Shown here: positions 5,835 through 6,494 of the stretch, piece after piece
Numbering within the stretch: the first letter of the stretch is position 1
How the letters are laid out: each line of letters begins with the position of its first letter
Source of the DNA: an uncultured Bacillota bacterium
Lineage (GTDB): Bacteria > Bacillota_I > Bacilli_A > Izemoplasmatales > UBA1188
Direction of reading: 5' to 3'
Length of the DNA stretch: 6,494 nucleotides
Assembly (NCBI GenBank): GCA_900318975.1
Contig: ONMY01000013.1
Coordinates: 1-6,494 of the forward strand
Made by a program: the position numbers and the translations under genes
The notes under the pieces: model-generated
The model's input: the letters and a program-made list of their open reading frames with translations, nothing else
Told to the model about the DNA's origin: nothing
Database searches by the model: none

Positions 5835-6371
5835 ATGAAATTAATAAATCATCTTAAAGATACTGAATATGAATTTAAAGGTATCAAAGAAGTAAGAGAA
5901 ATCGCAAGATCAGTAATGATTAATGAAAAGAATGAAGTCGCATTACTAAAGATTAAAGGTGAAGATGAAGACTTCGGTAAAAGAGACTACTATGAACTTC
6001 CTGGTGGTGGAGTTGAAAGGGGTGAAACTCTAGAAGGAACCGTTAAAAGAGAGATGCAAGAAGAAACAGGATATGAAGTTGAAGTAATAGCCCCAATTGG
6101 TAAAGTAATAGATTATTATAATGCCATCTATAGAGAAAACCACAATCATTACTTCTTAACTAAGGCAAAAAGATATGTTGGAACTAATTACACAGATCTT
6201 GAAAAAAGACTTGTCGCAACATTAGTATTTGTAAAAATTGATAAAGCAATTGAACTATATGAAAATGAAATGTATTATAAAATTGGTAAACTTGTTCAAA
6301 ATAGAGAACTACCAATTCTAAAACTAGCTAAAATAATGATGGAGGAAATATATGGAAGTAAAAACATATAA
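5835..6371 (+). CDS. Nudix hydrolase
   Basis: A 178-residue cytoplasmic Nudix-fold hydrolase, expected to cleave a nucleoside diphosphate linked to another moiety with Mg2+ as cofactor. The complete Nudix box G-x5-E-x7-REUxEExGU is present at residues 58-80 (G58, E64, R72-E73, E76-E77, G79, Y80), so it should be active. It follows a YYELPGGG strand-loop (52-59). The N-terminal strand is about 22-40, and the C-terminal part (about 81-175) holds further strands and a final helix. The substrate is not indicated. The start lies 8 nt after the ABC-F stop, with only a weak AGG (5825-5827) that overlaps that TAG stop, which suggests coupled translation within one transcript. Its 3' end overlaps the next gene by 20 nt. 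Confidence 0.92.
   Translation: MKLINHLKDTEYEFKGIKEVREIARSVMINEKNEVALLKIKGEDEDFGKRDYYELPGGGVERGETLEGTVKREMQEETGYEVEVIAPIGKVIDYYNAIYRENHNHYFLTKAKRYVGTNYTDLEKRLVATLVFVKIDKAIELYENEMYYKIGKLVQNRELPILKLAKIMMEEIYGSKNI
6341..6345 (+). promoter_or_regulatory. Ribosome binding site of the 3'-terminal gene
   Basis: GGAGG lies 6 nt before the ATG at 6352, inside the Nudix coding sequence. It is the main evidence that 6352 is a true start. Confidence 0.85.
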
Positions 6372-6494
6372 GAAAGATTATGATTATTCATATTCTCTTG
6401 GTGCCTTCCCCACAATGGAATTAATCAAGAAAAAAGGTGATGCAGTAGATAAAATAATCATTCATTCATCATTTGATAACTTAAATGTAATTGA
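6352..6494 (+). CDS. Probable TrmH-family RNA methyltransferase (3' end outside window)
   Basis: Only the first 47 codons are visible; the frame is open to the window edge. The N-terminus VKTYKKDYDYSYSLGAFPT (residues 3-21), followed by an MELIKKKGDAVDKIIIHSS strand-helix pattern, resembles the start of a group of Bacillota TrmH (SPOUT) family RNA methyltransferases of about 250-270 residues. Such enzymes put a methyl group from S-adenosylmethionine on rRNA or tRNA. The catalytic knot lies outside the window, so the call rests on remembered N-terminal similarity. It overlaps the Nudix gene by 20 nt and has a strong GGAGG site, so it belongs to the ABC-F/Nudix transcript. Confidence 0.6.
   Translation, partial: MEVKTYKKDYDYSYSLGAFPTMELIKKKGDAVDKIIIHSSFDNLNVI

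Noticed and set aside
1..6494. Mobile element, CRISPR array, tRNA/rRNA gene, riboswitch or T-box
   Set aside because: No transposase or integrase, no regularly spaced repeats, and no RNA-gene sequence seen; the only non-coding gaps (107 and 69 bp) are taken up by hairpins and a promoter. A T-box for ileS would lie upstream of the window.

Overview
The window is AT-rich DNA, almost entirely coding on the + strand, from a low-GC Bacillota-type genome. The best fit is a Bacilli or Erysipelotrichia-like lineage. The support is a ylbF-ylbG gene pair and a UPF0223 (YktA-type) gene, both Bacillota families, together with AGGAGG-type ribosome binding sites and AT-rich codon choice. UGA acts as a stop at the ends of the UPF0223 and ylbF genes, and tryptophan is written UGG, so this is not a UGA=Trp mollicute. 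The species cannot be named from the sequence.

Layout. (1) Bases 1-2983 are a tight four-gene run: the 3' two-thirds of a type 2 isoleucyl-tRNA synthetase gene (ileS), then UPF0223, ylbF and ylbG. They are joined by a 1-nt gap, a 4-nt ATGA overlap and a 17-nt overlap. (2) Bases 2984-3090 hold two successive hairpins; the second is a good intrinsic terminator that ends only about 30 nt before the next start codon. (3) Bases 3091-4224 encode a 377-residue GNAT-fold protein of unknown substrate, followed by a second strong terminator. (4) Bases 4294-6494 are a second cluster: an ABC-F ATPase, a Nudix hydrolase and the start of a probable TrmH-family RNA methyltransferase. The only clear promoter in the window, an extended -10 (TGnTATAAT), sits directly in front of the ABC-F gene. 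It is so close that transcription should begin at or next to the ATG, giving a leaderless mRNA.

The genes share a loose translation and RNA theme: tRNA charging (IleS), RNase Y-associated RNA processing (YlbF, by analogy with Bacillus), ribosome-associated ABC-F ATPase, nucleotide clean-up (Nudix) and RNA methylation (TrmH-like). There is no mobile element, CRISPR array, RNA gene or sign of recent transfer. No stretch over 300 bases lacks a gene; the two gaps are 107 and 69 bp. I do not see a new multi-gene system. The most interesting points are the predicted leaderless ABC-F transcript, the interchangeable hairpin arms before the GNAT gene, a YlbF without a cysteine-rich tail, an IleS without one zinc knuckle, and the degenerate acetyl-CoA motif of the GNAT protein.
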